A DNA stretch of 41,806 bases from an uncultured Bacteroidia bacterium (GTDB lineage Bacteria > Bacteroidota > Bacteroidia > Bacteroidales > Prolixibacteraceae). The position numbers were made by a program, and so were the translations under genes. Positions within the stretch are counted from its first letter, which is position 1. Every line of letters begins with the position of its first letter. The stretch spans positions 1 to 41,806 of the forward strand of contig CAIVCR010000104.1 of assembly GCA_903904515.1 (NCBI GenBank), written 5' to 3'. Of this stretch, positions 41,535 through 41,806 are shown one piece after another. Below the pieces are notes generated by a model that saw nothing but the letters and a program-made list of their open reading frames with translations, had not been told where the DNA came from and ran no database searches.

Positions 41535-41806
41535 TTAGTCCCTTGATTTGAACAGGATGGATTCAGGTATTGGCTGATACCTTATATCATCAGAGCTATA
41601 CGCAGCTAAAAGGGTTTTTTGTCCGCCACTCTGAAAATAATCGATCCGTATCAGGTGTCTTCCCTTTTCCAGACTGAGGGAGTTACTCATCTCTTTGGTC
41701 CCATGCTCGCCATCATTATCAACAAGCAGATTATTATCGATATACAATTTACTCCCATCGTTCGAAGTAACATAAAAAGAATATTTTCCGGCTTTGTCAA
41801 TCTGAA
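41535..41806 (-). CDS. C-terminal PA14 domain of a protein cut by the right window edge
   Basis: The frame is open from the right edge of the window to a stop at 41535-41537, giving 89 residues, starting QIDKAGKYSFYVTSNDGSKL. The rest has LLVDNDGEHG, LEKGRHLIRIDYFQSGG and PESILFKSRD, the same PA14 pattern as the C-termini of the GH92 proteins here. The start is outside the window, so the internal TTG at 41747 is not a true start. The owner may be another GH92, GH20 or other glycosidase; the catalytic part is not visible. Confidence 0.75.
   Translation of the reverse strand, partial: QIDKAGKYSFYVTSNDGSKLYIDNNLLVDNDGEHGTKEMSNSLSLEKGRHLIRIDYFQSGGQKTLLAAYSSDDIRYQPIPESILFKSRD

Noticed and set aside
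1..41806. CRISPR arrays, tRNA or rRNA genes, insertion sequences with transposase
   Set aside because: No regularly spaced repeats with unique spacers, no cloverleaf or rRNA-like sequence and no transposase or integrase motif was found by reading; a dedicated RNA search was not possible.

Overview
The window looks like chromosomal DNA of a Bacteroidota bacterium, probably Bacteroidales/Marinilabiliales-like. The grounds are AT-leaning DNA with no clear Shine-Dalgarno sequences, start-proximal boxes of the TAnnTTTG type, a type IX secretion C-terminal domain, DUF3089 and DUF6515 proteins, and a dense set of exported glycosidases. The genus cannot be fixed from the sequence alone. No rRNA, tRNA, CRISPR array, transposase or SusC/SusD pair was seen.

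Layout, left to right: a minus-strand alpha/beta-hydrolase esterase cut by the left edge; a GH20 beta-hexosaminidase and a T9SS-sorted protein (plus); a gene-free stretch with nested inverted repeats; then minus-strand genes: an uncharacterised six-hairpin-like glycosidase, an antitoxin with a broken ParE-type toxin, a TolB-like propeller protein, a GH29 fucosidase, and an (alpha/alpha)-barrel protein fused to a glycerophosphodiester phosphodiesterase (GDPD) domain. A divergent repeat-rich region leads to GH92 no. 1, a second antitoxin with a nonsense-interrupted ParE toxin, a HAD phosphatase, a six-PAS histidine kinase and a DUF6515 protein. Then follow GH92 nos. 2, 3 and 4 and a DUF3089 hydrolase in one run, a second esterase, an exported nuclease, GH92 no. 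5, a Gfo/Idh/MocA oxidoreductase, GH92 no. 6 (minus), an APC-type amino-acid permease, and the C-terminal end of another PA14-domain protein cut by the right edge.

The theme is breakdown of alpha-mannose-rich glycans (N-glycans or fungal mannan): six GH92 alpha-mannosidases plus GH20, GH29, esterases and a phosphodiesterase-glycosidase fusion. Five have modular C-termini (chitobiase-C-like domain, then PA14). They differ in their targeting signals (three Sec signal peptides, two lipoproteins, one membrane anchor). No. 3 has Gln where the catalytic-acid Glu is expected, which suggests a mannosyl-phosphate or otherwise altered specificity.

The strongest non-coding signal is a 63-bp element found five times with no gaps, 30 of 63 columns invariant, at a similar position upstream of five genes or operons on both strands (esterase, GDPD fusion/GH29/TolB operon, GH92 nos. 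1, 2 and 5). It consists of AATATTTAATG, a second CAATATT-like half-site 21 bp further on, GAAGT/TTG, a variable 14-bp spacer and TATTTTT(G/A). It looks like a shared activator-dependent promoter that makes these scattered genes one regulon; its regulator is not in the window.
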